A stretch of DNA of 25,352 bases, taken from contig CAZOKZ010000064.1 in the NCBI GenBank assembly GCA_964580585.1, positions 1 to 25,352 of the forward strand, given 5' to 3'. The DNA comes from CAZOKZ01 sp964580585. GTDB taxonomy: Bacteria; Sumerlaeota; Sumerlaeia; SLMS01; JAHLLQ01. Below the pieces are notes generated by a model, which made no database searches, was not told the origin of the DNA, and worked only from the letters and a program-made list of their open reading frames with translations. The position numbers and the translations under genes are program-made. Position 1 is the first letter of the stretch. Each line of letters opens with the position of its first letter. Below, piece by piece: positions 24,113 through 25,352 of the stretch.

Positions 24113-25352
24113 TTATCCCTTTAATTGCGGCATCACCGCAACCACGGGTACTCCGGCAGATTTTTCCAACTGGCGAGGATGTACATAAATTGGATGCGTC
24201 ATCTGAGCGAGCAATACCATCAAAATTCCAAGCCCCAAACCGAATGGAATGGACCACATGACATTGCAAACCAATTGTGGACTGACAGGGCGAGAGTCGG
24301 CACTCCCCCAGTCCAATATCGCGATATTCGCGTTGCTCGAAGTGCGTTCTGCCGAAGCGATTTCGGCTTTCGCCAATCCCTCGATCTGAGATTCCAACGC
24401 TTTGGACTGCGCCTGATAATCGCGTTTTAATTCTGCATGACGACTGTTCTCCGCACTCAACCGGGCAAGCTTTCCTTCATAATCCGCCAACACATCTTCG
24501 AGCGCTTTTTGCGACGCTTCAAGAGACGCCAACGATTGGCGCGCGCCGGTGGCGATTTTCTTCAACTCCTCACGCATCGTCGATTCGCTCAACGTAATTT
24601 GTTCCGTCAAACTGGCAACTTCGCGCGAATCGTCCGTAAAGTAGGGACGCAACTCGTTGAGTTCCAAACGCAATTGGCCGATGCGTTCGCTCATGGATTT
24701 CAGCACCGGAAAACTTTCCATCAACTCGGGTTGAATTGCGGGTTTGCCACCCTGAGCCAACATCGTATCCAACGCATCGACGGTCGCGCGGGATTTTGCA
24801 ATGTCTGCTTTCTGCATTTCATATCGCGCGCGCAGATCGCTCAATTCGGGAAACACGCGAACCGACGGTTTGTCGATGCTCATCAACTCAGGCAACAATG
24901 CGCCGGTCTGACGCTCGAAATCCACAAGTCGCGCATGCGCTTCCTGAACGCGTTTATTCGATTCATCGACAGAGCTTTGCAACATGCTCAGCGCGCTTTC
25001 GGCCTGCTCGCGTTTCACGCGATCGGAGACCTGCATGTAGCTTTCCACCAACTTGTTTGCGCTCGTCGCGGCCTTCTCTGCGCTTCGCCCGGAAACCGTC
25101 ACGAAAAACACGTAAGATTGACCGATTCCCGTACCCGAAAAAATATTCTTTCCAAGACCCGAGCGCGAAACGACTTTCACTTGCCGAGAAAAATCGTCGA
25201 TTTGTTCCGGTGTTACACTTTGTTCCGGAACTTCCTCTACCACTGCGATGGTTTTTGCCAATACCGCGTTGCTCACAACCATCTCTTTCTGCGTTTCGAG
25301 GAAATATTCCCAATCCTGTTTGGATCTCAGTTCGATCTTGTACGGATTGTCT
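24113..25352 (-). CDS. Wzz/GumC-type polysaccharide chain-length determinant protein, partial
   Basis: The frame stays open to the right edge, so the N-terminus (first membrane helix) is missing; 412 residues are visible. An internal ATG at 25282 is not the true start: the codons before it read KQDWEYFLETQKEM, a well-known Wzz-type stretch. The periplasmic part has long coiled-coil helices, as in GumC and Wzc-type proteins. A C-terminal helix (about WSIPFGLGLGILMVLLA) follows the proline-containing segment SADSRPVSPQ. The cytoplasmic tail is short and holds no kinase domain; the CpsD-like protein is separate. It is the first visible gene of the polysaccharide operon and sets the length or export of the chains. 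Confidence 0.88.
   Translation of the reverse strand, partial: DNPYKIELRSKQDWEYFLETQKEMVVSNAVLAKTIAVVEEVPEQSVTPEQIDDFSRQVKVVSRSGLGKNIFSGTGIGQSYVFFVTVSGRSAEKAATSANKLVESYMQVSDRVKREQAESALSMLQSSVDESNKRVQEAHARLVDFERQTGALLPELMSIDKPSVRVFPELSDLRARYEMQKADIAKSRATVDALDTMLAQGGKPAIQPELMESFPVLKSMSERIGQLRLELNELRPYFTDDSREVASLTEQITLSESTMREELKKIATGARQSLASLEASQKALEDVLADYEGKLARLSAENSRHAELKRDYQAQSKALESQIEGLAKAEIASAERTSSNANIAILDWGSADSRPVSPQLVCNVMWSIPFGLGLGILMVLLAQMTHPIYVHPRQLEKSAGVPVVAVMPQLKG

Noticed and set aside
24113..25282. Wzz-type gene starting at the internal ATG at 25282
   Set aside because: The frame continues to the window edge with typical Wzz residues before this ATG, so the true start is outside.

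Overview
The window looks like chromosomal DNA from a Gram-negative, free-living bacterium of moderate GC. Its gene families (ECF sigma factor with a FecR-type partner, a MoxR/DUF58/BatA-VWA/DUF4159 cluster, and large TPR and coiled-coil membrane proteins) are typical of Planctomycetes and of related candidate phyla such as Sumerlaeota or Hydrogenedentota. That placement is an inference from gene content; there is no rRNA or other phylogenetic marker here. Several genes start with GTG or TTG. No tRNA, rRNA, CRISPR array, insertion sequence or phage gene was seen.

Left and centre (279-19010, all + strand): one tightly packed run of ten genes, probably one operon. An ECF sigma factor and a FecR-like membrane protein lead. 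They are followed by a MoxR AAA+ ATPase, a secreted SUMF1-fold protein with glycogen-binding-like modules, a DUF58 protein, a BatA-type VWA membrane protein, a 1179-residue membrane/coiled-coil protein, a second VWA plus amidotransferase-like membrane protein, a Tat-exported DUF4159 protein, a secreted caspase/legumain-like (clan CD) protein and a 993-residue secreted TPR protein carrying a peptidase-MA-like domain with a ruined active site. The MoxR-DUF58-VWA core is a known but poorly understood type of AAA+/MIDAS system. The flanking genes suggest an envelope-located machine under ECF/FecR-type signal control, with a protease-like pair at its end.

Right (19024-25352, all - strand): an exopolysaccharide operon, read right to left. 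It holds a Wzz-type chain-length protein (cut by the window edge), a CpsD/Wzc-type P-loop protein with degenerate Walker motifs, an O-antigen ligase/Wzy-like polymerase, a membrane GT2 glycosyltransferase and an AsnB-like amidotransferase/asparagine synthetase. Three of these genes are joined by 1-nt stop/start overlaps. The two operons meet tail to tail with 13 nt between stop codons.

The most unusual signal is not a gene. The 9-mer GGGACGGAG occurs ten times exactly, six times on + and four on -, against about 0.2 expected by chance. It occurs in several reading frames, encoding different peptides, within unrelated genes, and once spans a gene junction. The shared context is R-GGGACGGAG-W. 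It behaves like a dispersed DNA-level word, such as an uptake-type or chromosome-organising sequence, rather than a protein motif.
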